Shown: positions 31,227-41,409, counted from the first letter of the stretch. The stretch is 64,000 nt of DNA from Alteromonas gracilis (GCF_002993325.1 NZ_PVNO01000010.1:1-64000); one strand, 5' to 3'. Numbers and translations are program-made. Notes: generated by a model not told the origin, from the letters alone.

Positions 31227-33503
31227 ATGAGAACACACAAAATCGCCACGCTAGCACTAGCTGTTAGTGCCGCGTTCAGCTCTTCAGTTCTTGCACAAGA
31301 GGCCGCAACGACAGAAAAAAAAGAAGCCTCACTTGAACAAATTACCGTTACTGCGCAAAAGCGTAGTCAGTCAATTCAAGAAGTACCAATCTCTGTTGCG
31401 ACGTTAAGCGGTGAAAAATTCGAAAGCCTTTTCTCTGGTGGTGAAGACATTCTTGCACTAGCAGTACGTGTACCTGGTCTTTACGCCGAGTCGTCAAACG
31501 GTCGCGTCGCTCCACGCTTTTATATCCGTGGTCTTGGCAACACCGACTTTGACCTAGCGGCGTCACAGCCTGTTTCTATTATCATGGATGAAGTGGTAAT
31601 GGAAAACGTAGTACTTAAGAGCTTCCCGCTTTTCGACGTTCAACAAGTTGAAGTACTTCGCGGTCCACAAGGCACATTATTTGGTCGTAACACCACTGCA
31701 GGTATCATTAAGTTTGATACTGTAAAACCAACACAAGACCTTGAAGGTTACGCGAAAGCTGGTTTTGGTTCTTACGGTACAATGAACTTCGAAGGTGCTA
31801 TTAGCGGTGGCCTTACTGACGAACTTTCTGCTCGTCTTTCTGTATTGTCACAAGAGCGTGACGACTACATCGATAACGCATTCACAGGCGAAAACGATGC
31901 AATCGGTGGCTACGACGAGAAAGCCTATCGTTTACAGCTTCTTTGGGAACCGTCTGCTGACTTCTCTGCGCTATTAAACGTACACGGTCGCGAGCTTGAA
32001 GGTACAGCGTCTATTTTCCGTGCCAACGTATTCACCAAAGGCAGTAACGAGCTTAACGAAAACTACGATCGCGAAACTGTTTTCTATGATGGCGACCTTC
32101 AAGGCGACGGCATCGACAATAACCCACAAGAATATGACGGGTTTGGTGCGTCACTAAAACTTGAATACGATATGGATGAAGTTACCTTCACGTCTATCTC
32201 GGCTATCGAAACAGCTGATGGCTCAAGCTTAGGCGATGTTGATGGTGGTTTTAACCGTGCAGACGGTACTTCAGGTCCTGGATTCATTCCTTTCTCGGCG
32301 GTAACGCAAGATAACCTTGATGACCTAGAGCAATACACTCAAGAATTTAGACTTTCAAGCAACACGCGCGATGCTATGAACTGGCAGTTAGGTGCGTTTT
32401 ATTACGATGCATCTTTTAACGTTACTAGTATCGACGGTTACTTTGGTGCAACAACCGTATTCCACGAAAACCAAACGTGGGCAGTGTTCGGTCAAACCTC
32501 TTACCAAGTTAACGAAAAACTAAACGTTACTGGTGGTATTCGCTATACGCACGACTCTAAGAGTTTAGTGGTTGGCGATCAAAACGTGAATGGTTTTGCG
32601 TTGGTTACCGGAGATGCTCAAATTCAGGACTACGACGACATTGATGTAGATGATGGTCAAACTAGCTTTGAACTTAGTGCAAACTACCGCGTTACTGACG
32701 ACATGTCTGTTTTCGCACGTTATGCAAACGGCTTCCGCGCCCAAACTATTCAAGGCCGTGACGTTGCGTTTGAAGGCGCACCTTCTGTTGCTGATGCTGA
32801 AACTATCAATTCATTTGAAGTAGGCGTTAAATCTGACCTTCTAGACGACACACTTCGCTTAAACGCAGCTGCATTCTACTACACAGTAGATGATATGCAG
32901 TTCTCTGCGATTGGTGGTGGCAACAACTTTACAGCACTAGTTAATGCTGACAAAGGTGAAGCGTACGGTTTTGAAGTAGATGCGCAATGGCTTGCAACTG
33001 ATGAACTAACGTTTACTGCAGGTTACAGCTACAACCACACTGAAATCAAAGACGATACGTTAACGGTTTCGCCATGTGGTACTAACCCAGCGTTTGGTTC
33101 TACAGGAAACTGTACGGTAACCGACCCTCGTCCAGACGGTTTCGTTGCTTCAATCGACGGCAACCCATTCCCACAAGCACCAGAGTCAATCTTCAACTTT
33201 ACTGCTCGTTACACCATTCCAATGGGTGATGACGGTGAGTTCTTCGTGTTTACCGATTGGGCGTTCCAAGGTGAAACTAACATCTTCCTATACGAAGCGG
33301 TTGAATTCACTACTGACGACAACTTCGAAGGTGGTCTACGTATTGGTTACGAAAACTTCGCGCACAACTACACAGTAGCGCTATTTGGCCGTAACATTAC
33401 TGACGAAGATAACGTTAAAGGTGCGATCGACTTTAACAACCTAACGGGTATCGTAAACGAGCCACGCGTTTGGGGTGTTGAGTTTAAGTACACTTATTAC
33501 TAA
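31227..33503 (+). CDS. TonB-dependent receptor
   Basis: 758 residues. The signal peptide ends SSSVLAQEA; the TonB-box-like ITVTAQKR (about 39-46) and plug domain follow (ISVATLSGEKFE, IRGLGNTDFDLAASQPVSIIMDEV, VLRGPQGTLFGRNTTAGII), then a 22-strand barrel with an aromatic C-terminus ending YTYY. It imports an unknown large nutrient across the outer membrane using TonB-ExbBD energy. The plug resembles receptors for plant- or algal-derived polysaccharides and vitamins in Alteromonadales, but the ligand is not defined. ATG 31227 follows TGGTGG. The upstream inverted repeat suggests specific regulation. Confidence 0.93.
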   Translation: MRTHKIATLALAVSAAFSSSVLAQEAATTEKKEASLEQITVTAQKRSQSIQEVPISVATLSGEKFESLFSGGEDILALAVRVPGLYAESSNGRVAPRFYIRGLGNTDFDLAASQPVSIIMDEVVMENVVLKSFPLFDVQQVEVLRGPQGTLFGRNTTAGIIKFDTVKPTQDLEGYAKAGFGSYGTMNFEGAISGGLTDELSARLSVLSQERDDYIDNAFTGENDAIGGYDEKAYRLQLLWEPSADFSALLNVHGRELEGTASIFRANVFTKGSNELNENYDRETVFYDGDLQGDGIDNNPQEYDGFGASLKLEYDMDEVTFTSISAIETADGSSLGDVDGGFNRADGTSGPGFIPFSAVTQDNLDDLEQYTQEFRLSSNTRDAMNWQLGAFYYDASFNVTSIDGYFGATTVFHENQTWAVFGQTSYQVNEKLNVTGGIRYTHDSKSLVVGDQNVNGFALVTGDAQIQDYDDIDVDDGQTSFELSANYRVTDDMSVFARYANGFRAQTIQGRDVAFEGAPSVADAETINSFEVGVKSDLLDDTLRLNAAAFYYTVDDMQFSAIGGGNNFTALVNADKGEAYGFEVDAQWLATDELTFTAGYSYNHTEIKDDTLTVSPCGTNPAFGSTGNCTVTDPRPDGFVASIDGNPFPQAPESIFNFTARYTIPMGDDGEFFVFTDWAFQGETNIFLYEAVEFTTDDNFEGGLRIGYENFAHNYTVALFGRNITDEDNVKGAIDFNNLTGIVNEPRVWGVEFKYTYY

Positions 33504-33550
33504 GCCAATATAGGTAGCTACTTTCATGTAAGGTAGCGATTTGGTTTATC

Positions 33551-33589
33551 AAAAGCGGTAGCGTTTACAAACGCTACCGCTTTTTTTTT
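33551..33589 (+). terminator. terminator of the TonB-dependent receptor gene
   Basis: AAAAGCGGTAGCGTTT and AAACGCTACCGCTTTT form a 16-bp stem with a very short loop, followed by a run of nine Ts. Confidence 0.92.
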
Positions 33590-33944
33590 ACGCCGCCATA
33601 TGAACGTCTGAGGTTGGCACTTCCACTAATTGCTGCAGTTTTCTGCACACCTGCACCCACCGCGCGACTTTTTGATAGTAGACCTGCTCTATTAACTGCC
33701 CTTTTTCATCAAACAAAAAGCTCGCTAACTTTCCTTTGTTCCCCGGCATGTAAAAATGGTGCACGGTAAATTGCTTTGATAAAGGGGCGTGTGCCACTTT
33801 TTGATACATACAAAAAGGCAGTGTGTTCGCGCGTTCATCGCCACCGGTTAAGCGAGTGCGGCGTTGAAAGGTGTCTGCTCCCAATTCAGCCATAATGCCG
33901 TGTTTCGAGATAAGTTGATCAACCGCTTTAATGCCTGTTTGCAT
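33588..33944 (-). CDS. conserved-type hypothetical protein, 118 residues
   Basis: 118 residues, basic, with no signal peptide or membrane segment. Seen features are RRTRLTGGDERANTLPF and HHFYMPGNKGKLASFLFDEKGQLIEQVYY; I do not recognise the family. ATG 33944 has AGGAGA five to six bases upstream, a strong ribosome site. The promoter region carries a dyad resembling an SOS box (34003-34021). The gene is convergent with the receptor gene, and its stop abuts that gene's terminator. A role in a damage response is only a conjecture from the dyad. Confidence 0.72.
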   Translation of the reverse strand: MQTGIKAVDQLISKHGIMAELGADTFQRRTRLTGGDERANTLPFCMYQKVAHAPLSKQFTVHHFYMPGNKGKLASFLFDEKGQLIEQVYYQKVARWVQVCRKLQQLVEVPTSDVHMAA

Positions 33945-34002
33945 AATTTTCTCCTAAAGGTTGTGCAAAGTCACACGCCTAAATAAGATTCAAAATAAAC
34001 CA

Positions 34003-34021
34003 TACTGATATATATACAGTA
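34003..34021. promoter_or_regulatory. LexA-like dyad upstream of the 118-residue hypothetical
   Basis: TACTGATATATATACAGTA has ATACTG/CAGTAT arms about 60 bases before the start codon. The spacing between CTG and CAG is nine bases, one less than the canonical LexA site, so binding by LexA is uncertain. Confidence 0.35.
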
Positions 34022-34047
34022 TATGGTCATTTGTTTAAAATGCAAAC

Positions 34048-34080
34048 AAAAAAGCCGCTTTTTACAGCGGCTTGTTTTTT
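34048..34080 (-). terminator. terminator of the prolyl oligopeptidase gene
   Basis: AAGCCGCT and AGCGGCTT form an 8-bp stem around TTTTTAC, with AAAAAA to the left (T tract on the minus strand) and TTTTTT to the right. Confidence 0.85.
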
Positions 34081-34099
34081 GTTGAATAATGATGGGAAG

Positions 34100-36262
34100 T
34101 TAATTAAGGGCAGATTCTAAAAAAGCCCACTGGTCGGCATACCCTTCAATTTGCATCCACGTTGGCGTACCTGCACCGTGACCTGCACGGGTTTCTACAC
34201 GAAGCAAAACCGGGTTATCACAGCTTTGATCTGCCTGTAGTTGAGCTGCAAACTTATAACTGTGCCACGGCACAACACGGTCATCGTGATCACCTGTAGT
34301 GACTAATGTAGCTGGGTAACAGGTGCCTGGCTTAGTGTTGTGAAGTGGCGAATAAGCGTAAAGCGCCTCAAATTCCTCTTTATTTTCACTTAACCCATAA
34401 TCAGAAGACCAAGCCCGTGTATTTGCACTTGGCGTGTGGTAGCGAAGCATATCCAACACACCGACTGCAGGTAAGGCGGCAGAGAAAAGGTCCGGACGCT
34501 GAGTTAAGGTCGCGCCTACAAGCAAGCCGCCATTCGAGCCACCTTGAATACCCATTTTCTCAGGTGTGGTGTAGCCGCTTTCAACTAAATACTCACCGGC
34601 TGCGATAAAGTCATCGAATACGTTTTGCTTGTCTAGCTTAGTACCAGCTTTGTGCCATTTCTGCCCATACTCGCCACCACCGCGTAGGTTAGCTATGGCC
34701 AGTACATTACCCTGCTCTACCCATACCATACGCGATACTGAATACCGTGGTACTAATGAAATATTAAAACCACCATACCCGTACAACAGGGTTTTGTTGT
34801 TGCCATCTAGTTTTAAGCCTTTCTTATGTACAATAAACATGGGCACTTTCGTTCCATCTTTACTGGTATAGAAAATCTGCTTTGTTTCGTAATCGTCATA
34901 ATCAATACCGGTATCAATGGTTTTAAATAACGAAGACTCACCACTTTTTATATTGTAGGCATACACCTGACCCGGATTTGTAAATCCAGTCAGTTTATAA
35001 AAGGTTGTATCGGCATTTTTGCCGCCAAAAAAGCCGCTTACGCTACCTATGTCAGAGAACGTGATTTCATCAACTTTTTCGCCGGTTAAATCAAATACAC
35101 TCACCTGACCTTTCACGTCCTTTAGATACTGTGCAAAAAGCTTCTCACCCAGAAGAGAAACGCTAGATAAGGTATCAGGTGTACTTTCAATAACGGTTTC
35201 AGTAGCGTTAACACCATTATCAAAAGTTACTTTAACGACCTTGCCCGTTGGGGCATCTGCAGTAGATGTGAAGAACAGCGCATCGCCATGCTCGCCAATC
35301 AAATCATATCGACCATCCCACTTCTCGAAAACAGGAACAAGCTCGCTATCATCCTCTTTAAGCGATTTAGCATAGACACCATTAGCCTGATACCCTTCAA
35401 AAACAGAAATAAGCAATGTTTCACCATCCTGTACAACTGAAGGATATGGGTTCCAGGTATCCTTTCCTTCAAACGCAAAGACCTTTTTGTCTGCACTTTG
35501 CGCTGTACCTATCGCATGAAAGTAGATAGCTACCGTTTGACTATCATCATACTCGCCCGCGTCATTTTTTGGGTAACGAGAGTAAAAGAATCCACTTTCG
35601 TCAGGCAACCAGGCGATATTCGAAAACTTAATGCCTTTGATAGTATCCGTTAAGTCTGATTTATTGCTGGTGTTGCGAAGGTGAATGGTTTTCCAGTCAG
35701 TACCACCATCAGATAGCATATATGCAAGGTACGAGGCTTTGGGGCTAAGCTCTGTTGATGCCATTGATACTGTGCCATCATCGCTTAACGTATTTGGGTC
35801 AATCAACACTTCGGGTTCACCGTCAACGCCGTCTGCCATGTAAAGCACATACTGATTTTGTAAACCGTTGTTGTAGGAATAAAATAGCTTGCCGTTTACC
35901 ATGTAGGGCGTTGAATACTTCTCATAATCCCAAAGCGCGGTTAAACGCTCTTTGTAACGCTCTCTAGAGGGTAATTCTGCCAAGTAAGGGCGAGCAAGCG
36001 TGTTTTGCGACTCAACCCACGTTTTTACTTCTTCGCTTTTCTCTTCCTCTAACCAGCGATAGGGATCGCTAACCATAGTGCCATGATAATTATCCTGCTG
36101 TGCAACGGTTTTCGTTTCTGGATAACCAGACACTTTCGGCATGGCAGCGCTGTTCTGTTCTATTTTAACTGAATCAGACGTTTCGCTTGGCGAGCTTGTG
36201 CAAGCCAAAGTTAAGCCTGCGGAAGCTGCAACCACGGCTGCGTATATTAGATTTTTCTTCAT
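34100..36262 (-). CDS. prolyl oligopeptidase family lipoprotein (S9A)
   Basis: 720 residues. A lipobox LTLAC (Cys about 21) suggests lipid anchoring, with release of the catalytic part into the periplasm. The N-terminal segment YPETKTVAQQDNYHGTMVSDPYRWLEEE is typical of prolyl oligopeptidase, followed by a seven-blade propeller. The hydrolase domain has Ser in GIQGGSNGGLLVGA, Asp in TGDHDDRVVPWHSYKFAA and His in RAGHGAGTPT. It cleaves proline-containing oligopeptides. Its length equals the cytosolic enzyme plus the signal. It lies just downstream of the RND pump operon on the same strand, with a terminator between. Confidence 0.95.
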   Translation of the reverse strand: MKKNLIYAAVVAASAGLTLACTSSPSETSDSVKIEQNSAAMPKVSGYPETKTVAQQDNYHGTMVSDPYRWLEEEKSEEVKTWVESQNTLARPYLAELPSRERYKERLTALWDYEKYSTPYMVNGKLFYSYNNGLQNQYVLYMADGVDGEPEVLIDPNTLSDDGTVSMASTELSPKASYLAYMLSDGGTDWKTIHLRNTSNKSDLTDTIKGIKFSNIAWLPDESGFFYSRYPKNDAGEYDDSQTVAIYFHAIGTAQSADKKVFAFEGKDTWNPYPSVVQDGETLLISVFEGYQANGVYAKSLKEDDSELVPVFEKWDGRYDLIGEHGDALFFTSTADAPTGKVVKVTFDNGVNATETVIESTPDTLSSVSLLGEKLFAQYLKDVKGQVSVFDLTGEKVDEITFSDIGSVSGFFGGKNADTTFYKLTGFTNPGQVYAYNIKSGESSLFKTIDTGIDYDDYETKQIFYTSKDGTKVPMFIVHKKGLKLDGNNKTLLYGYGGFNISLVPRYSVSRMVWVEQGNVLAIANLRGGGEYGQKWHKAGTKLDKQNVFDDFIAAGEYLVESGYTTPEKMGIQGGSNGGLLVGATLTQRPDLFSAALPAVGVLDMLRYHTPSANTRAWSSDYGLSENKEEFEALYAYSPLHNTKPGTCYPATLVTTGDHDDRVVPWHSYKFAAQLQADQSCDNPVLLRVETRAGHGAGTPTWMQIEGYADQWAFLESALN

Positions 36263-36282
36263 TTTTTATTCCCTAAAAGAAA

Positions 36283-36304
36283 AATGCCGGTTTTACCCGG
36301 CATT
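36283..36304 (-). terminator. hairpin between the RND pump gene and the prolyl oligopeptidase gene
   Basis: AATGCCGG and CCGGCATT form an 8-bp stem around TTTTAC. On the minus strand it is followed by TTTTCTTTT. Confidence 0.75.
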
Positions 36305-36310
36305 ATCTAT

Positions 36311-39300
36311 TTAACTTTCTGTCGTAACTTGAGCTTGTCTTCTGCCTTTAAATACATTCTTAAGGTCGTTAAGAATTAGATAAAGTGCAGGAACGAGTAG
36401 CAGCGTTATCACCGTTGCAAACAAAATACCGAAGGCCAAAGAAATAGCCATAGGTATGACAACCTGTGCTTGCAGACTGCGTTCAAACACAATTGGCATC
36501 AACCCCATAAAGGTAGTTAATGACGTTAGGATTATCGCTCTAAAACGCTGCGTTCCAGCGCTAATTGCTGCCTCCATAAGAGACATTCCCTCTTTGCGCG
36601 CACGGTTTACAAAATCCACCATGATCAAGCTGTCGTTTACCACAACCCCAGATAACGCAATAATGCCACAGACAGACAATACACTTACCGCCATACCAAG
36701 CACCAAGTGGCCGATAATAGCGCCCACTATGCCAAAAGGAATAACTGACATTATGATCAGAGGTTGGCTATAAGATTTAAGCGGAATAGCAAGTAATGTG
36801 TAGATAGCGAACAATGCAAACAACAACCCTTGCATCAGACTAAACATAGCTTCGGCTTGTTCCTTTGAGTTCCCTTGCAGCTGAAAGTCAACTTTTGGAT
36901 AACGAGCCAACAAGTCTGGCATTAGGTTTTCAATTACGTCATTCGTCACTTCTGATGGGTCGAGTAATGCTTTATCAACTACACCCGTAACGGTAACAGA
37001 ACGCTTTCCGTCTACGCGAATAATAGAGTCAAAGCCTTGGCCAACAGTGAAGGTCGCCACTTGCTCAAAAGGTATTTCTTGTCCATTTGGTGCGCGAATA
37101 CGCATATTTTCAAGATGCTCTACGGAGCTTCGCTCAGTTTTAGGGTAGCGCACCATAACTTTTATTTCTTCATCGTCTCGCTGAATACGCTGAACTTCTG
37201 CGCCATAAAAGCCAAAACGTACCTGTTGACCAAGGTCTCGTAACGAAATACCAAGTGCATCAGCTTGTGGCTTAAGTGCTAACTGAATTTCATCACTGCC
37301 ACCAGAGAAAGTATCGTTAATATCGGTTACGCCTTCGTATTGATCTAACGCTTCTTTTAGCTCTTCGCTAATAGCACGCAGCGCTTTGATATCGCCTGAA
37401 CTAAACTCAAAGCTAAGGTCTGCACCACCACCTGGACCGCCAGGAGAACTAATATTGAATGACTTAACACCAGGTATTTCAGGAAGCTCCTGACGCCACA
37501 TGTCCTGAATTTCAAAATCAGTCAGCGTTCGTGTTTCCCCTTTTGTAAGCTCCGCAAAAATCTCTCCGCCTAAATTGCCATTATCAAATGCAATGGCGTG
37601 TTTAATTACATTTTCTCCAGATTCTTCAGCAATCTTTTCGTCCATGCGATGCATAGCTTCACGAAGCGTTGTAAGCACATTATCACGCTGCTGTAGTGAC
37701 GAGCCTGGTTCTAGCTCAAAGCTGGCAACCATAAAGTCGCTTGGGATATTAGGGAAAAATACAAAACGTACGATACCACCGCCAAATAAACCGACCGTTA
37801 AAATCAGCATCGCGACAAAAACGGAAACCGTGGTATACCTATTGCGTATGGCTTTAGCTAAAAAAGGTGCATATTTATTTTGAATGAAGGTCTTTATACC
37901 TTCACTGAAAAAGTCTCTAAACTTTTGAAAGCCATTTGCTTTTGCTGGATCATAGGGCTTCAGCTTCATATGCACAAGGTGGGCAGGCAATATAAGCTTA
38001 GACTCTATAAGTGAGAATATCAGACAGACAATCACCACCATGCCGATGGTCTTCCAAATAATACCGAAAGGGCCAGACACCATAAGCATTGGCATAAATG
38101 CAGCGATAGTAGTCAGTACGCCGAAAGTGGCGGGCATAGCAACCTTCTTAACACCGGCAATGACGTTGTCAGCGCTGTGACCCTTTTTATCTATTTCAGA
38201 GTAAGCTGACTCGCCCATGATGATGGCATCGTCTACCACTATCCCTAATACAAGGATAAAGGCGAACAAGCTGAGCATATTAATAGATACACCCACTACA
38301 TCTAACGGCATGACAAATAAAGTGCCAAGGAAACACACCGGTAGCCCTACAATAACCCAAAATGCGAGCTTTATTTTTAAAAATAGAGACAGAACCAGAA
38401 AAACAAGAAGCGCGCCGAAAAACATATTTTCGAGCATCATATTAAGTCTATCAGCGAGATAGAATGAGCTATCTCCCCATGTATCGGCCGTAATGTGGGC
38501 TGGGAATTCTGCCTTTTGACTATCGATGTAATTGTTTACTTGTTCAGATATCTCTAACGCATTCTGATCACCAACGGCTTGTACCCGCAAGCTAACGGCT
38601 GGCTTACCGTCAAATAAGGCATATTGATTATTTTCGATGAAGCCGTCGTTTATATATGCAACATCACCCAAAGTTACTCGCGTTCCATTCGAATTAGTGA
38701 CCAGTACAATTTGAGAAAAGTCCCAGCCGGTATAGGCTTGCCCCTTTGTTCTTAGCAAGATATCGCCGTTTTCGGTGCGAATTGAACCACCAGGTAAGTC
38801 CACACTAGACTGGCTTAAGCGCCCTACAACATCAGCAAAGGTAAGATTGTACTTTTGTAAATCGACTTCAGACAGCTCTACCGATATTTCGTAGTCGCGC
38901 GCGCCCACTACTTGAACACTGGAAATTCCTGACAAATTAGCAATGTCATCGCGCAAGTTTTTGGCAAACTCTTTCAACTCTCGCTCTGAAGCATCACCAT
39001 AAACTGAAATCCAAATCACATCCTGTTGTATTTTTTGGCGATAAATTACTGGTTTTTCAGTATCAGCGGGGAAGCTTGGTATTGCATCCACCTGTACCTT
39101 TACCTCATCAAGCAACGACTGCACATCGTAATCTTCTTCGACTTGGATGCTTACCGTTCCCATCCCTTCAACGGCGGTAGCGTTAATTTGCTTAATGCCC
39201 TCTAAGTCTTTAATCGCCTCTTCTATTTTTAGCAGTACGCCCTCTTCTACTTCCTGTGGCGCAGCACCTAAGTAGGGAACCCGTACACTAATGACGTCTA

Positions 39301-39445
39301 TTTCAAAGCTTGGAAAAACTTGCTTTTGAATACTGAACGCACTGAAAATACCGCCAACAACAAGCAATATCATTAGTAGATTAGCGGCAACATTATTTCT
39401 TGCAAACCAGGCAATTAAGCCTTTGTTTGTATCAATGCGGCTCAT
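36311..39445 (-). CDS. efflux RND transporter permease subunit
   Basis: 1044 residues, the full size of an RND inner-membrane pump with 12 predicted membrane helices and two large periplasmic loops. The N-terminus LIAWFARNNVAANLLMILLVVGGIFSAFSI, the pore-domain EVEEGVLLKIEEAIKDLEGI, and the proton-relay double aspartate in LGIVVDDAIIMGES (fourth helix) are seen. The substrate is not predictable. Its ATG overlaps the stop of the adaptor gene by one base (TAATG), indicating translational coupling. No outer-membrane partner gene is adjacent, so it may use a shared TolC-type channel. Confidence 0.94.
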   Translation of the reverse strand: MSRIDTNKGLIAWFARNNVAANLLMILLVVGGIFSAFSIQKQVFPSFEIDVISVRVPYLGAAPQEVEEGVLLKIEEAIKDLEGIKQINATAVEGMGTVSIQVEEDYDVQSLLDEVKVQVDAIPSFPADTEKPVIYRQKIQQDVIWISVYGDASERELKEFAKNLRDDIANLSGISSVQVVGARDYEISVELSEVDLQKYNLTFADVVGRLSQSSVDLPGGSIRTENGDILLRTKGQAYTGWDFSQIVLVTNSNGTRVTLGDVAYINDGFIENNQYALFDGKPAVSLRVQAVGDQNALEISEQVNNYIDSQKAEFPAHITADTWGDSSFYLADRLNMMLENMFFGALLVFLVLSLFLKIKLAFWVIVGLPVCFLGTLFVMPLDVVGVSINMLSLFAFILVLGIVVDDAIIMGESAYSEIDKKGHSADNVIAGVKKVAMPATFGVLTTIAAFMPMLMVSGPFGIIWKTIGMVVIVCLIFSLIESKLILPAHLVHMKLKPYDPAKANGFQKFRDFFSEGIKTFIQNKYAPFLAKAIRNRYTTVSVFVAMLILTVGLFGGGIVRFVFFPNIPSDFMVASFELEPGSSLQQRDNVLTTLREAMHRMDEKIAEESGENVIKHAIAFDNGNLGGEIFAELTKGETRTLTDFEIQDMWRQELPEIPGVKSFNISSPGGPGGGADLSFEFSSGDIKALRAISEELKEALDQYEGVTDINDTFSGGSDEIQLALKPQADALGISLRDLGQQVRFGFYGAEVQRIQRDDEEIKVMVRYPKTERSSVEHLENMRIRAPNGQEIPFEQVATFTVGQGFDSIIRVDGKRSVTVTGVVDKALLDPSEVTNDVIENLMPDLLARYPKVDFQLQGNSKEQAEAMFSLMQGLLFALFAIYTLLAIPLKSYSQPLIIMSVIPFGIVGAIIGHLVLGMAVSVLSVCGIIALSGVVVNDSLIMVDFVNRARKEGMSLMEAAISAGTQRFRAIILTSLTTFMGLMPIVFERSLQAQVVIPMAISLAFGILFATVITLLLVPALYLILNDLKNVFKGRRQAQVTTES

Positions 39446-40677
39446 TAGTTGCCTCCTTCAGAGGACGTGCTTTCCACTTTGTCAGTGTTTTTCGACGTGT
39501 CAGATTCAGCTGCTTCAGATAACACAGGCTCATCACCTGGCAAACGGACTTTCATACCGTTATAGGGGTTTGGAACCGCGCTGGTGACGACCAATGAACC
39601 TTCTTCGATACCAGAGCGAATAAACACATCTTTCGCGGTGGTACGAGCAATTTCAACCGGCTTAATATCAATTTCTCGATTGTCGTTAACGGTAAGTACG
39701 GTATTGTCTAACCGCAAAATACTGCGAGGTAGCACCACAAGTTCTTCGTTTTGGCGAGAGGTAATTTCTGCTTCCACAAATTGACCAAAACGCAGTGGCG
39801 AAGGGTGAGAACCGTTAAGATTATAGGGGTCTTTAACTTCAACAATGGCGTAGACTACTCGACTACCCGTATCTAAAATTCCTTCTGAACGAACTAGCTT
39901 GCCCTCCCATGTGCGCTTAACGCCACCAACAGACGCAAAGAGAGAAACGGGGGCGCTTTCGCTCGACTGCCCAGCTATATCGATAAACATGAGGTCGCTA
40001 TCTGGAATAGGTAATCTTACTTCTGCCGTATCGGTAGAATATACAGTGCCCAGCATTGAACCCGCAGCCACAAACTGTCCAAGATCAATATTTCGCTCTA
40101 CAACGATACCATTGTATGGCGCTGTAATTTTAGTTCGTTCTAAATTGCGCTTCGCACGCTCTAGTTTAGCCTCTGCGGCTTTAACGTTTGCCTGTTCTTT
40201 TGCCAATTGGGGCTTTCTTAAACCCAACTCTGGTGGCGCAACGCTGCTTACTGAGCGCCATTCTTGTTCTGCAACCTTTCCTCGCGCTATTTCCTCCTGT
40301 AAGGCAGCTTGCGCTTGAGCGAGTTCAGCTTCTGCAAGCTTTAAATCTGTTCGATAGTCATCTTGCTCTAGCGTGGCGAGTATGTCGCCCTTCTTAAATG
40401 TTCCTCCTGCGATAAACGCATCAGACAAACTCACTACCTTGCCACTGACCTGCGCACTTAGCCCGGTTTTATTTCGGGGTACCACATTACCTTGCGATTT
40501 TACAATGAAGCTTACTTGCTCTGCGTTCACTGCTTTTGCATCTACTAAGAAAGCAGGTATCTCTACGGGGACTTGCTCAGGTGGCTTGCGCGATTTAATC
40601 ATAACCGCTGCTGCAACAAACGCGATTAACACTATGAACAGTGGAATACCACTTTTCATTAACATGGAGTTTTTCAT
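39445..40677 (-). CDS. RND efflux periplasmic adaptor subunit
   Basis: 410 residues of the membrane-fusion protein family. An N-terminal membrane segment (about 9-28) is followed by a lipoyl-like half (VKSQGNVVPRNKTGLSAQVSGKVVSL), an alpha-helical hairpin with heptads rich in A, E and K (about 104-180), the second lipoyl half ITAPYNGIVVERNIDLGQFV, a beta-barrel and the membrane-proximal part ending with a Ser/Glu-rich tail. It links the pump to an outer channel. It is first in a two-gene unit with the permease and shares its coupled stop/start. Confidence 0.93.
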   Translation of the reverse strand: MKNSMLMKSGIPLFIVLIAFVAAAVMIKSRKPPEQVPVEIPAFLVDAKAVNAEQVSFIVKSQGNVVPRNKTGLSAQVSGKVVSLSDAFIAGGTFKKGDILATLEQDDYRTDLKLAEAELAQAQAALQEEIARGKVAEQEWRSVSSVAPPELGLRKPQLAKEQANVKAAEAKLERAKRNLERTKITAPYNGIVVERNIDLGQFVAAGSMLGTVYSTDTAEVRLPIPDSDLMFIDIAGQSSESAPVSLFASVGGVKRTWEGKLVRSEGILDTGSRVVYAIVEVKDPYNLNGSHPSPLRFGQFVEAEITSRQNEELVVLPRSILRLDNTVLTVNDNREIDIKPVEIARTTAKDVFIRSGIEEGSLVVTSAVPNPYNGMKVRLPGDEPVLSEAAESDTSKNTDKVESTSSEGGN

Positions 40678-41033
40678 TTACTATCCCTAGGAACGAAGGT
40701 AACCAAAGTAAAAGCAATGTCTTGCCACTCAGATACCCCAAAATTTCTATTATTATTGTCTCAACACTAGTGTACTGATTTTATTGGTAGAGTACTCATT
40801 TAAGATTGTTAAAATTTATTTCGAATTATTAAAAAATGAGCACAAAAAAATCGAGCGTTACTAATATAAAAAAATATCAAAAGAATACAAAGTATGATTG
40901 ATAATTATGAGGTTTTCGTTGATTATTTAAGCACTCATTGGTTATGAGTTAACCGGCGGCTATCATTTGAGCACTGTCTTGCATGCTCATTCGCCTCGGG
41001 ATTGAATTCGCAACGTTGAAGGGAAAACAGATT
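40678..41033. other. AT-rich divergent intergenic region
   Basis: These 356 bases between the adaptor and CBM48-like genes hold no convincing ORF. They contain long A/T tracts (40800-40920) and a short repeated element GCACTCATT/GAGCACTGTC near 40930-40980. No confident promoter or operator was identified. Confidence 0.5.
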
Positions 41034-41342
41034 ATGAGCCTTAAGAAACAATACCTTAAATCAAAACCTCTGTGTAAAGTGACATTTCGACTAAATGCGG
41101 AAGCGGCAAAAGACGCCAAAGAAGCATCTCTATGTGGAGATTTCACTGATTGGAAAACCCAACCATTAACAATGAAGAAGCTAAAAAGCGGCGACTTTAC
41201 CTTAACGGTAGACCTAGAAAAAGATAACGAATATCAATTCAGATATCTTCTTGACGGGGAAAAATGGGAAAATGACTGGGATGCAGATGCGTACATCCCC
41301 TCACCGGTGAGCATCGAAGACAACTCTGTTGTTCGAGTATAA
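41034..41342 (+). CDS. isoamylase early-set (CBM48-like) protein
   Basis: 102 residues forming a single beta-sandwich of the E-set/CBM48 type: VTFRLNAEAAKDAKEASLCGDFTDWKTQPLTMKKLKSGDFTLTVDL, then YQFRYLLDGEKWENDWDADAYIPSP. This layout is found in the glycogen-binding part of AMPK-beta and branching enzymes; here it occurs alone. A role in binding glycogen or a partner is inferred. The start ATG 41034 has GAAGGG upstream; an in-frame start at 40983 would add 17 unlikely residues. Terminated at 41410-41435. Confidence 0.86.
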   Translation: MSLKKQYLKSKPLCKVTFRLNAEAAKDAKEASLCGDFTDWKTQPLTMKKLKSGDFTLTVDLEKDNEYQFRYLLDGEKWENDWDADAYIPSPVSIEDNSVVRV

Positions 41343-41409
41343 CAACTAGCTCAAATCTAAGCATTATACCTATAAGATACCTCGCGTATTGAAAAACCAA
41401 TCCCTACAA

